Shown one piece after another: positions 53,751-64,000 of a DNA stretch of 64,000 bases. A model generated the notes under the pieces. The model had not been told where the DNA came from and searched no databases. It saw only the letters and a program-made list of their open reading frames with translations. This stretch comes from Oncomelania hupensis. Its lineage: Eukaryota > Mollusca > Gastropoda > Littorinimorpha > Pomatiopsidae. The translations under genes and the position numbers were made by a program. The stretch spans positions 83,334,122 through 83,398,121 of the forward strand of contig CM072514.1 in NCBI GenBank assembly GCA_036898135.1, read 5' to 3'. Within the stretch, counting starts at the first letter, position 1; every line of letters begins with the position of its first letter.

Positions 53751-54317
53751 ACCGAAAGCGACGGACGACGAAGGTTACAATCCTGTCTGATTGCTAACTC
53801 AAATAAATAAATAAATAAATAAAAGACTCCTTCACAAAAATTAATGTCTTGTTATCTTTTTAAGTCATTGATTGCCACAGATCGACCTGTCTTCCTAAAG
53901 AAGGCAAAACAAACTCATTGTTCTGCTTTTGAGGTTCCTACCATTAGCAAATTCTACAACGATCTCTTGTCGCCAATTAAATACAGTTTCTCCCTTCAAT
54001 GTAATTTGTTTGCAAGAGAACGTGGGAGCTCAGCTATATTTTGTTGACACTATTTGCGTTGCCAGTAATGAAGATCCTATCGCCGGGAGTAGGCCTATAT
54101 TATCCCACGTCTACGTCCCTGGAAGGTCATATGTTCCCCATGGCTAGGGTTAAAATATGTTGCAGGGTGTGACAGAGTGAAATTGCACTATGTCTTGTAG
54201 GTTATAATTTGTAGGATTGCATTGAATGTATTGCAATGAATGTAAGCAGTTTGGTATGACTATGTGTGAATGCGCACATTGAGCCTGTTTACAGTGAAAT
54301 GCGCTATGTAAAACTTC

Positions 54318-54318
54318 T

Positions 54319-54374
<56 letters not shown>

Positions 54375-54392
54375 TCCCGAAGTAGTAGTAGT
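54318..54392. repeat. (AGT)n microsatellite
   Basis: AGT/GTA triplets in two blocks separated by TTCCCGA. The surrounding 53823-54804 holds no supported gene. Confidence 0.95.
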
Positions 54393-54805
54393 AGTTCCCG
54401 AGCTGTAAATATCTGGAAACTATTGTTTTGGTCTTTGTCCATCGGTCCGGAGGTGATATTTGAACACTTTTTTCTGAAACTAATAGACGAATTTCTTTGA
54501 AACTTGCTATTTATGGAGGAAATAGACAACCCTACCTGATCACAAAAATGTATGCATATTTGGTGATGTTATCATGGTAAAGTCATAATTTTTTTTTATA
54601 ATACTATTTTCTCCCGAACTACTGGAGGGATTTGGTTACAATTTGGTATGTATTTAGATTTTATTTGTTATCATCATAATCATCATCATGATCATCACCA
54701 CCACCAGCATCATCGTTACATTTATTGATCTAGTCAACACATCAAATTATTCAGATTAACAACTGGAATACATGCGAGGGCACTCTGCATCCGCTAAGAT
54801 CCAGT

Positions 54806-54806
54806 A

Positions 54807-54858
<52 letters not shown>
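54806..54858. repeat. (TTA)n microsatellite at a LINE junction
   Basis: A TTA array that abuts the 5' truncation point of the LINE fragment at 54859. Confidence 0.95.
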
Positions 54859-54859
<1 letters not shown>

Positions 54860-55192
54860 GCACCAAGTCCGACAGACCATCACAAAAGCCATTGGACAAC
54901 ACGATGACCTGCTCACAGTGGTGAAGAAACGGAAACTCCGATGGTATGGCCACGTCACCAGATCATCAGGCCTTGCAAAGACTATTTTGCAAGGAACAGT
55001 GCAAGGAGGTAGAAGAAGAGGGAGACCGAAATAGAGGTGGGAGGACAACGTTCGAGAATGGACTGGTTTGACACTGAGCGAAACCATCAGGGCTGCTGAG
55101 GACAGAGAAAGATGGAGTATGCTGGTTAAAGGATCATCTGTGGTGCCCCTACGACCTCCGGGTTACGGGACAGAATAGAATAGAAATAGAAC
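54859..55192 (+). mobile_element. LINE 3' fragment, copy 2
   Basis: Plus-strand copy of the last part of the 32971-35297 LINE: VRQTITKAIGQHDDLLTVVK, KLRWYGHVTRSSGLAKT-like coding and the non-coding end, finishing in an AGAAT-type tail. An in-frame TAG (GRPK-stop) shows it is dead. Confidence 0.88.
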
Positions 55193-55312
55193 CTCCATCC
55201 TCAACATCATTGTTAGCGCTAAGTAATACTGGTGAAAGTAACGTGCCACATCACAATGACAATTTCATTGCATTGCTTTTATTCTGTTGCGTAAAAATCC
55301 TATCACCCTCAA

Positions 55313-55329
55313 AAAAAAAAAAAAAAAAA

Positions 55330-55360
<31 letters not shown>

Positions 55361-55361
55361 C
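55313..55361. repeat. Poly-A and (AAT)n
   Basis: An A run followed by AAT repeats. Confidence 0.95.
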
Positions 55362-55849
55362 TAGACCAATACAGATTTTTTTTTTAAAATTTACATTTAT
55401 TGGTCGATAACCAACACTTTTGGAGTATTAATTAAAATTTAATTAGCGTTGCCGAGATAAAACGGTTTAGTGTCACATCTTTTTTTAAATTTTGTAATTG
55501 AACTTTGGAACTTTGTCTTTTTATTAACAAAACCACACACAATTCCATAAAACAAGACCTATAGCCCAGAGGGCATATTAGCCAAAGGTAGGGATTAAAG
55601 GGACACAAGGGTGTAAGGGGAGGGGGGGGGGTAAAGCTACAGACATATTTAAAAAAAATAAACAATGAACGTCTGGAATGAACGTTTAATCACACTGTCC
55701 TATTGTGTTTCAAATCCTTATACTCTCATATACGGAAACCATTCTTTTGTCGGGTGCTTCAAGAAACTGGCTTTTAATAACATCGACGAGAGAGCAAAAC
55801 ACTGATAAGGTGTAATTAACATTTTAACAGATTGTTGTGCTGAGTTTAA

Positions 55850-55886
<37 letters not shown>

Positions 55887-56323
55887 AACACACACACACA
55901 CACACCTACACACAAACCCACACACACACACACCCACACATACACAACTATAACGCTCACCCTATTCAGAAAACGATTTTTGTTGAGCCGATTGCTTTAA
56001 TTTTTTAAACAAAACCCACATATTTGTTGTAGTGTCAAATAAGGCTAATAAGAGATTTGAGAGAATAAGCGCCAACATGACCATGTCATCGGATTGTTGT
56101 TATATTACGTAAAAACATCTTATAAGGGAAGCGTTCTTTTGTACAAGTCTGATTAATAAAGCGTCAATATATATAGATACTGAGAAAAAAAAGACATAAT
56201 CAGAGAAATTTCATAATGCAATTTTCATTACAATGTTTCTCATGAGCAACACAATGCTTTCAGGAACAGTTTCATGAGAACTAATAGCGAGAAAATTTGC
56301 CTGTGTGATTTTTAATTTTAATT

Positions 56324-56330
<7 letters not shown>
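55362..56330. other. Intergenic with (CA)n at 55852-55935
   Basis: The imperfect CA array is the only clear feature. No gene is supported. Confidence 0.5.

Positions 56331-56409
<79 letters not shown>
56331..56409. repeat. (TC)n microsatellite
   Basis: Nearly perfect dinucleotide repeat. Confidence 0.97.
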
Positions 56410-56412
<3 letters not shown>

Positions 56413-56440
56413 CTCTTTATATTTATCTAATGTATGTGCT

Positions 56441-56660
56441 GTTCTTATATAACATTTATTGTACAGCGCACTTACCAGCTTAAAGAGCAGCTCAAGGTGC
56501 TAGGAGACGTCAGGCTCTCACGCAAGACGCTTTGCACTGCATGCACTGTCAAACGCCTTAGACAACTGAGCCGCCTTGACGGACATGGGTGTACCGTGCG
56601 CTGTGGTGATTTGAGCCTGTCACCGCGCCCTGTTGACAGAAATGACCGGTTCTTTTAACG
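56441..56660 (-). mobile_element. tRNA-derived SINE with LINE-type tail
   Basis: On the minus strand, GGCGGCTCAGTTGTCTAAGG (A-box-like), a body with CAGTGCAAAGCGTCTTGCG, then GAGCTGCTCTTTAAGCTGG and GTGCGCTGTACAATAAATG, which parallels the 3' tail family at 41460-41530. Confidence 0.6.
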
Positions 56661-57639
56661 TGCCACTTCGGTGACCCGGAGGTGAGGGTGAATAATGAGG
56701 GTATTGTGGAGAGGGGACGGGGGTGGGGTGATGTGAAACAGAAACCTGTGAAACCGAACAAAATGTACAGGCGGGCATTTTACCAATTCAGAGCTACTCT
56801 GCAAAGGGAGACAACAAGTTTAAGAGGAGGAGGGAAGAGAGGGACGAGGCGGCGGTGAGGGTGAGGGAGGGGTACCACAGGTAGTGGTTGTTTCGCCTAC
56901 AAAAACGGGACAGGAGTTCAATGACAGGACATCTTGGATATAATTCTTATTAGATGCTGTCTCCAGGGGAAGAAGAGAATGAATGAGGCAAGACCTAAGT
57001 CCTCGCTGACAGTGGTTTGAGCTTTGTGCACTTGTGCCATGTAAACATTATAGAGATGGCTGTTTCCGTAATAAAGGTCCGTCACTGTTTCACTATGGCT
57101 TTTACTCTGCTACTTTTTTAGCACATTCTATTGATACTGAGAAAAAAACAACAACATATAATAATAATTAATATTGTGTGTATACACGCGCGCACACAAA
57201 CACATCCACACACACACACACACACGCAACCAGCGCTGAGCTCTTTAGCCTGTATGTAGGAGTTCTCTAATGGCGTGGATCTAAGACATACGCAACATTC
57301 CAATATGGAGTGCGGCTAACAATGGGAAGATTTCTTTGGAATTTCCAAACCACGCTTTATCGTTATCAGCCCAGACCACACGTGCGACCCCCTTGTAAAG
57401 AAGAGCTCGTCCCCTGCTACCAGGTTCACGCATTGTTACCAAACATACACGCACGCACACACACACATACACACACACACACACACACACTGATAACAGC
57501 ACACTATCTGAACCTGACAGTTCACACACAATGATCGACTTTAGCTGTACACCGTGATGCTAGCGACTATTTTTATGCAATTTTTTTTACAGAGTTGTTT
57601 CACGTCGGTGTAGTTACGCCTCTCTATCTCCCTTTCCCT

Positions 57640-57642
<3 letters not shown>
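56661..57642. other. Intergenic with (CA)n arrays
   Basis: CA/TG repeats at about 57195-57228 and 57445-57490. No gene supported. Confidence 0.5.
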
Positions 57643-57699
<57 letters not shown>

Positions 57700-57701
57700 T
57701 C

Positions 57702-57781
<80 letters not shown>

Positions 57782-57786
57782 TAATA
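57643..57786. repeat. (CT)n-(AAT)n compound microsatellite
   Basis: CT repeat to about 57697, followed at once by about 80 bp of AAT repeats. Confidence 0.97.
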
Positions 57787-58009
57787 GGGCCTACAAGATA
57801 TCAACTACAGATTTGTTTGACAAGTAACATAACGCGTAAATGGCTACTTACTCGTGTAGCTTTCAGCGACTATCCAGCCGCCTTCATCAGCACAAACTGA
57901 ATAATAAAGATGCTGTCACTTTTCTTCAGTGGAACTCAAAGTGCGGTAATCTGAAGAGATCGCTTTCACAGAATGATGTCGGAATATAAATCAAATTTAT
58001 TTTGTTGAA

Positions 58010-58184
58010 ATTTTAGATTGATTGCATCCTATACCGTTATTGAAAGGAGGGAAGAAACCGGAGTACCCCGAAAAAACCCTCGGTGTCCTAAAAAGTCACG
58101 TACCTAAGTTACGTAATTTCGTCCCATGCGGGGGTTTGAACCCGCGACAGGAAATCAGCTATGAACTGAGCTACCAAGGCACAC
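58010..58184 (-). mobile_element. tRNA-derived SINE, family C, copy 1
   Basis: On the minus strand: A box TGGTAGCTCAGTTCATAG, B box GGGTTCAAACCCC, a central GGGTACTCCGGTTTCTTCCC and an end ATGCAATCAATCTAAAATTT. The central block also occurs at 58865-59058. Confidence 0.75.
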
Positions 58185-58563
58185 ACTCACTCTCTCTCTC
58201 CCTCACGGCACTCGCTACATTAGTGGCACATTTGAACAAAGATCATCTCCCGTGCAAAATGTCGCTCATATCACATACTGTTATTGTTATCAAGTTTAAA
58301 AACATTTAAATAATAAAATACACACACACCCACACACACGCGCACCCACACCCACACACACACCCACACACACCTTACAACAGCCAGAGTCTAAAGGAGA
58401 AGTTCACATTAAATTTGATAATATTGTTATCCTTTTAAAAAACAAACAAACAAACAAACAAACCCACGCTTGATTACAAACAAGGCAGAAAAGATAAGAG
58501 ATAGTTTCTCAGAGATTCAGATCAAGGTCAGGATTTATTTAATAATAAATGATGATAAAGATG

Positions 58564-58567
<4 letters not shown>

Positions 58568-58650
<83 letters not shown>

Positions 58651-58675
58651 TTACTACTACTGCTACTATTACTAC
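58568..58675. repeat. (CTA)n microsatellite
   Basis: About 100 bp of CTA triplets. A (CA)n array lies just upstream at 58319-58378. Confidence 0.97.
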
Positions 58676-58732
58676 TGGCTTGTTTTTTAAGATTTGAACC
58701 ATTTTATAATATTTTCAGATAACGTTTCTCTG

Positions 58733-58810
58733 GTCTTGATTTGGCTCGGAAGAGTCCGCTGGACCTAAAGCAATAACAATGTAATGTAATGTAATGTAAC
58801 TACTACTACT
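58733..58810 (+). repeat. Interspersed repeat 3' end with (AATGT)n tail
   Basis: GATTTGGCTCGGAAGAGTCC, GCTGGACCTAAAGCAATAAC, then three AATGT-type units. The same 3' end as the long copies at 52857 and 62317. Confidence 0.7.
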
Positions 58811-58864
58811 AAAGTACGCAAGGCAAATGCTTTTTCTACAATGGAACTCAAAGCGCTGCGGTGT

Positions 58865-59058
58865 ACTGAAACTGGCAGAGTGGTTGCTGTGTTAGCACAA
58901 TTGAAAAGGTTCTGGTTTAAGCCGAAGGTTGTGGGTTGGAACAAACTTACGTGACTAAGGTACAAGACTTTTCAGGATACCGAGGGTTTTTTCCGGGTAC
59001 TTCGGTTTCCTCCCTCCCTTCAATAATGGTATTGGATTCAGTCAATCTAAACTAAACA
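58865..59058 (+). mobile_element. tRNA-derived SINE, family C, copy 2
   Basis: Degenerate A box (TGGCAGAGTGGTTG) and B box (GTGGGTTGGAACAA), then ACTTACGTGACTAAGGTACA and GGGTACTTCGGTTTCCTCCC shared with 58010-58184, ending CAGTCAATCTAAAC and an A-rich tail. Confidence 0.7.
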
Positions 59059-60239
59059 AAAATAAAGATTTATTTTTCGCCTTCTGGAATAGTGATGTCT
59101 TCAGATCGACGCGCTTTGAATTCGGTCGACGACAAAGCTGTATTATTCTTATTATTAGTAGTGGTAGCAATAGTAGCCAAGCGGAGTATTCGACTCCTGA
59201 CTCTCGGCCACGCCCTTCAGAACACGGCCCAACCTGAACTGTTATTTCCACTATCCCTCGTATTAGGGATATAAACAAACTGTTGCCTTGCAAGGCGGTG
59301 AAGCGTGTTGATAGTAAACCGGATTGCCGGCTACTAGAGCCACGACACTCTCTTCAGGTCACTGCCACTAACCTGCATAAAATGCCTGTCGACAATGTAG
59401 TCCCGCTCACCATCAAAAGCAGAAGACAGGCGGGGAGAACATACGCCGTGTCGCCTTGTCCTGCATAATCCAAGGTCCACACCAAAAGATTCTGTTCATG
59501 ATTCAGCAGGAGCCACACAGCGCCAGACTAACCCATCAAAGGGCAGTTTCAAGACAGATTCTCTTCCAAGCGTAATCAGTCGCCTCCCATCCCGCCACAT
59601 ATTTTTTTAAATTTAAATAAAGACCGAAAGGAAATTACCTGAAGCGTTATCACCCCCAAATTGAGGCCTGTAGAAGCAAAGTCAAGTCAAGGCAAAGCAA
59701 AAAGAATAATCACAAGCAACATTATCACTTCAATCACCTTCTGTCTTGCCGTGGATAATTTATTAACAAAAATGAAGAGGAAAAATATGAAACACAATAA
59801 CTGTAGTCTGCTGGCACCATGTTTAACACGCCGCCCAATATCCTGAAACAGGAATAGCGCCAATCGTCGGTATTGTGTGGCATCGATCACTGCGTGATCA
59901 ATACTGTCAACCCGCTGTCCATACAGCGTCGCTGGGACTGACAAGACTTCCTCCCTCTATTTCGAATAAAGGGAAAGGAGTGAGCCGAATAAGTCTGGGT
60001 TACGCTGTTTGGCACTGTTCACGTCCCCTGCGTCCTGCCTACAAATTACGCAATGGAAAAACATGGGGGGCAAGGAGTCGGAGGTGGGGGTTGGGTTGGG
60101 CAAGGGAGGAATGAAGGAAGGAGCGTTAAGAGGGTGGGGGGAAATCTATGCTTGTAACTATTCTGTCGCTTGGAGGTGGGAGGCTTCTACATTCTTCAAA
60201 ATTTACTAAACAAAATTCTTTGTTAGTAAATATTATTCC
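59059..60239. other. Intergenic, nothing recognised
   Basis: No gene, array or element ends could be supported. Confidence 0.4.
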
Positions 60240-60635
60240 ATCAACTGCATGGAGATGAGGTGCTACGGAAGACTTCTTGGCATTTCCTATACTCAGTACA
60301 TCACCAACAACGAAGTCCGACAGACCATCACACAAGCCATTGGACAACACGATGACATGCTCACACAGTGGGGAAGAAACGGAAACTCCGATGGTATGAC
60401 CACTTCACCAGAGCATCAAGCCTTGCAAAAACCATCCTGCAAGGCACGGTGCAAGGAGGCAGAAGAAGAGGGAGACAGAAAAAGAGGTGGGTTGGCAACA
60501 TTCGAGAATGGACTGGTTTGACACTAAAAGAAGCCAGGAGGGTTGCTGAGAACAGAGAAACGATCACCTGTGGTGGCCCAACGACCTTTGAGTTACTGGA
60601 TAGGATAGGGATAGGATAGGAAAGGAGGAATCATT
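60240..60635 (+). mobile_element. LINE 3' fragment, copy 3, with (GGATA)n tail
   Basis: Starts in MEMRCYGRLLGISYTQYITN, continues through VRQTITQAIGQHDDM, frameshifts, and reads KLRWYDHFTRASSLAKTI and QGGRRRGRQKKRWVGNIREW. It ends in GGATAGG repeats, the same tail as the 32971 copy. Confidence 0.9.
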
Positions 60636-60649
60636 CTATATTCTTCAAA

Positions 60650-60740
60650 ATTTACACACATACAAACACACACACATATCCGCCCTCACACATACACACA
60701 CGCACACACACACACATACAAACACGCACACACATTAAAA
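60650..60740. repeat. (CA)n imperfect microsatellite
   Basis: CA repeats with TACA and CGCA interruptions. Confidence 0.9.
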
Positions 60741-61016
60741 AGGTCAGGAGATTCATAGAAAGAGAGAGAGAGTGATTTAGAGAGAAGATACGAAGATAAG
60801 ATAAGATAACAATTTATTTTTCAAGGGGTAAAGAGTAAGCGCAGAATGGGGTTTTTAAATTTTTTGTTTTGTTTTTGTTTTTGTTAACATCTCGTCCTTG
60901 CGACTTTAAACAATAACTATTAAAGTGCAACACTTTAATGTAATAACATTAACATCATGCACAAATGGTGCAAATAGTTTGGTACAAAGACTCAGACTTA
61001 AACCATTATTTATATC

Positions 61017-61326
<310 letters not shown>

Positions 61327-61329
<3 letters not shown>

Positions 61330-61980
61330 AGAGATAGTGAGAGAGATTTGCACACCACAGACATAGATGACAGTCGAGAGCAGGGTGGTGTGATGGCAAA
61401 TGGGGGTGGGGGCGGGTGTTGAGAAAGTATGGAGGTTGGTGGAGGGGGGGGGGGGGGGGGTAGACAGTGGAATGGCGATCAGAAATTATAAGCTTACCAA
61501 AGGGTATTGACAAAACTCAAGCCTTACATTCCAAGTTTCAAATAATAAGAGATTAGCGTCACGTCACCACGCGCTTGGCGATATTAATAAAAGAAAATCG
61601 TCCCGGCTGCCTATAAAGAGAACATTCTAGCACATGTCAATCGACAGCTTTCAATTAAAAAAAAAATATCTACACATCTTTGAACTATATAGCGTTTTTC
61701 TTAACAAAAAAAAAATATTTAAAAAAATCCGCATTACATTTATTCACTCGCACACACGCATGAAAGTAAATAAATATAATCCCACATATGGGACAGTTAT
61801 AATAGCATTAACTTCTACTGTCAAAATTAGAGGCATTTTACACACGTATCAATGGCCGGGCATTGATATCCTTTCCAAGGGTATGAAATAATGATCAAAA
61901 GAGAAAAGGGGTGAACGACGCCCTCAAGGCTGTTGAAGAGCGTTGAAAGGAACCCGCTATAGAACACTCATGGCGGCATT
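61327..61980. other. Intergenic with a poly-G tract
   Basis: A G run lies at about 61443-61460. Nothing else recognised. Confidence 0.45.
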
Positions 61981-61982
61981 GC

Positions 61983-62951
61983 AGGGTGGTTGAAAAGTAA
62001 CTCCCTAATGACAATTGCTGATAACTTGTATACATAAGATTGAATCGGCAAGAATTACAAACTTATTGTGATCCATAAAGTAGTATAATTTAATTGCTGA
62101 TGTTGGGTTTCATCTTACCGTCAAGACGAGGGCAGCCAGTCGCCTGACACTTCTTCTGTCTCATAATTATTCGCTGAGCTTGCCCACACTTTGTCAAGCG
62201 ATGGGCCATTGCTGGCTGCTCTCGTCTGTTGAGATAAAATCGAAGATCAGCTGTTAAATTCTACCACTGTAAGGAACACAATACATTTTGTTTCATTTAA
62301 ATTACATTACCTTACATGATTATTGCTTTAGGTCCAGCGGACCCTTCCGAGCCAAATCAGGACCGGACAACCCCTGATCCGCATTAAAGATCTGCTGAAA
62401 CAACTCTAGTGGTAAAACTGAATACTCTCCACCAGCCAGTCACTTTACAATAAAGACATCCCACGCAGGGGACGCTGAGGCTGTACTCTAATTTATCGAA
62501 CCCCCGTTTACAAAAACAAAATAGAATACAAACATCATTATAAATTATCAACAAAACACATACATATAAAATGCCTACATTGCTAAATAATAACATCATA
62601 GGAAGCCCTAGTGACCACCTGGTAGAAAGCGTCCAATATTCCCAAGCTGATCCAACAGACCTCATACACAAATAAGGAGTCTTGTCCCGGAAGAGTTTTC
62701 AAGAAAAAAGGTAGGTGACTAGTCTAGCGAAGAAGAAGATAGTATAGCAGATTGATAGAACAGAGCAGGAATGAGAAAGAACAAATGCGAAAGACAGCGA
62801 CAGTGGGAATTTAAAGCACTACATTTCCAAAAAGTGGGGATACTATTTATACTGAAACCCCCGGCACCCCAACGGGAGTGTTTCATATAAATGTACACTA
62901 TTACAACAGTGATACATGATGTTGAATAGGGATTTACTTTTCAACCATCCT
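61983..62951. mobile_element. Mariner-like non-autonomous element with nested repeat
   Basis: The left end AGGGTGGTTGAAAAGTAACT and the right end (minus strand) AGGATGGTTGAAAAGTAAAT are inverted over about 25 bp. TA follows the right end and CA precedes the left, possibly a mutated TA duplication. An unrelated repeat copy (62317-62635) sits inside. No transposase is seen. Confidence 0.65.
62317..62635 (-). mobile_element. Interspersed repeat 3' region, long copy 2
   Basis: Minus-strand partner of 52857-53170, highly similar across about 310 bp, with an AATGT/ACATT-like tail at its left (3') side. Confidence 0.75.
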
Positions 62952-63162
62952 ATGAAAAAAGATCGAACATTGGAAGCCTTACAATGGATATAGAAAGGGA
63001 CGATCAATCATAAGATGGCGCTTTCAAAACTGAGGAAGAGTTATTTGAGCAGAACTAAAACGCTCATTTTACTCACGGACAGCGAAACGCGCATCAGCCT
63101 TTTCAAGAAGCGGCTCCCCGTAGATCGTCGTTACAAGTTTGTTGACACGTTGTTGTTGTGTG

Positions 63163-63346
63163 TAGATTATAGTCACACGACACTTTCGCATATAGGTGAC
63201 TACTGGACCGATTTATACTGACACCAGCGGGCCAGTTGTTGGTAAAGGGGAAAATAATATGATCACACGTTGACCAATCCGGGATTCGAACTAGCGACCT
63301 TTCGGTTACTAGCAAGACGCTCTTACCAACTGAGCTACCCGGCCCC
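63163..63346 (-). mobile_element. tRNA-derived SINE, family A, copy 3
   Basis: The same family as 4464-4654, very similar over the whole length, with a (TTG)n / (CAA)n tail at 63150-63162. Confidence 0.9.
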
Positions 63347-64000
63347 TCATTGTTGACATGACGTGTGACCCGGCCTTTAAAGTGCCGGCACGGCTTTTCA
63401 AGCTCTTTCACCATAACATTGTTCAAAGGCTTACGGGCGTTTATAAAGACGTGTGTATCATTATATCGAAGTCTCTTCTGAAACTATCAAATTCGCTGTC
63501 GGTTGGTAGAAGGGGGAAGAGGGGGAGGGGAGGGCATCCACGCGTGTAGGTGCTTTTCAATGAACAGAAATGGGCAATGTCATCGTCAAAGCAAAATCTT
63601 AGATCTTGTCTGCCCCTGTTACCTGTCTATCAGTCTCTGTCACATTTCTAAAGATACTTTATTGCTAACTCCGGACAGCGAACTGAAGCGCTATATTTGG
63701 TTCAAACAATACAATTAATTGGATACAACACCGATCAGGACATCTCGGAACAACAAAGCGACTAAGTGGAATACAGCCTTCATCGAAGCTTCTAATCAAA
63801 CCATGCAGAAACGCAAGGTCAAGAACGCGCGCGCCCGCCCGTACACACAGGCATACACACATATACACACACACACACACTCACCTTGCGTGCGAGAATG
63901 CGATGTTTGCAACACGAGCTGATGTGATTTTTTTTATAAACAGAAACCGACTTTCCGTAATAACTCTGTATACGATTTTTAAACACACACCTCCCTCCCC
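63347..64000. other. Window end, little recognised
   Basis: G-rich AGGGGGAAGAGGGGGAGGGG near 63510 and (CA)n at 63848-63882. No gene supported. Confidence 0.45.

Overview
The window is eukaryotic, animal nuclear DNA and most likely comes from a mollusc, probably a gastropod. I infer this from intron-split genes with clear metazoan orthologues, a heavy and layered transposon load, several tRNA-derived SINE families and long (CT/GA)n, (GATA)n and (CA)n arrays. The species cannot be fixed from the sequence alone. All coordinates below come from reading the sequence; no search was run.

Four host genes are supported. (1) 464-1676 (+) is the 3' end of an unrecognised single-pass membrane protein. 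(2) 7142-39851 (-) is a complete HSPA14 (Hsp70L1) gene of 14 coding exons; splicing gives an unbroken 505-residue frame. (3) 40161-43629 (+) is a complete MANF gene of four coding exons and 188 residues. (4) 47375-50193 (-) is a six-exon gene for a 418-residue protein that I read as a divergent Mab-21/cGAS-fold protein. HSPA14 and MANF start head to head with 309 bp between their ATGs. That gap holds a CCAAT box, a heat-shock-element palindrome and a UPR-type TGACGTG, so one promoter may serve a ribosome-associated chaperone and an ER-stress factor.

Most of the rest is mobile DNA, much of it inside HSPA14 introns. The two largest insertions are a DIRS element at 12680-17490, whose inverted termini and 90-bp internal complementary region can be matched almost base for base, and a Ty3/gypsy element at 18721-26387 whose pol reads protease, integrase, reverse transcriptase. 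That is the Gmr1-like order, with integrase before RT. The second element has 5-bp target duplications, an in-frame stop between gag and pol, a deletion joining RT to the 3' LTR, a pogo-like insertion in its leader and a hAT-like insertion in its 5' LTR. Two related solo LTRs lie at 5451-6040 and 9291-9916. Other insertions with visible target duplications are four hAT-like elements with 6-bp duplications, one hAT-like element with an 8-bp duplication, a Harbinger-like MITE (TTA) and a 5'-truncated LINE (11 bp).

Right of 50.2 kb I see no host gene. That part holds a hAT element, LINE 3' ends, SINEs, a mariner-like element and many microsatellites.
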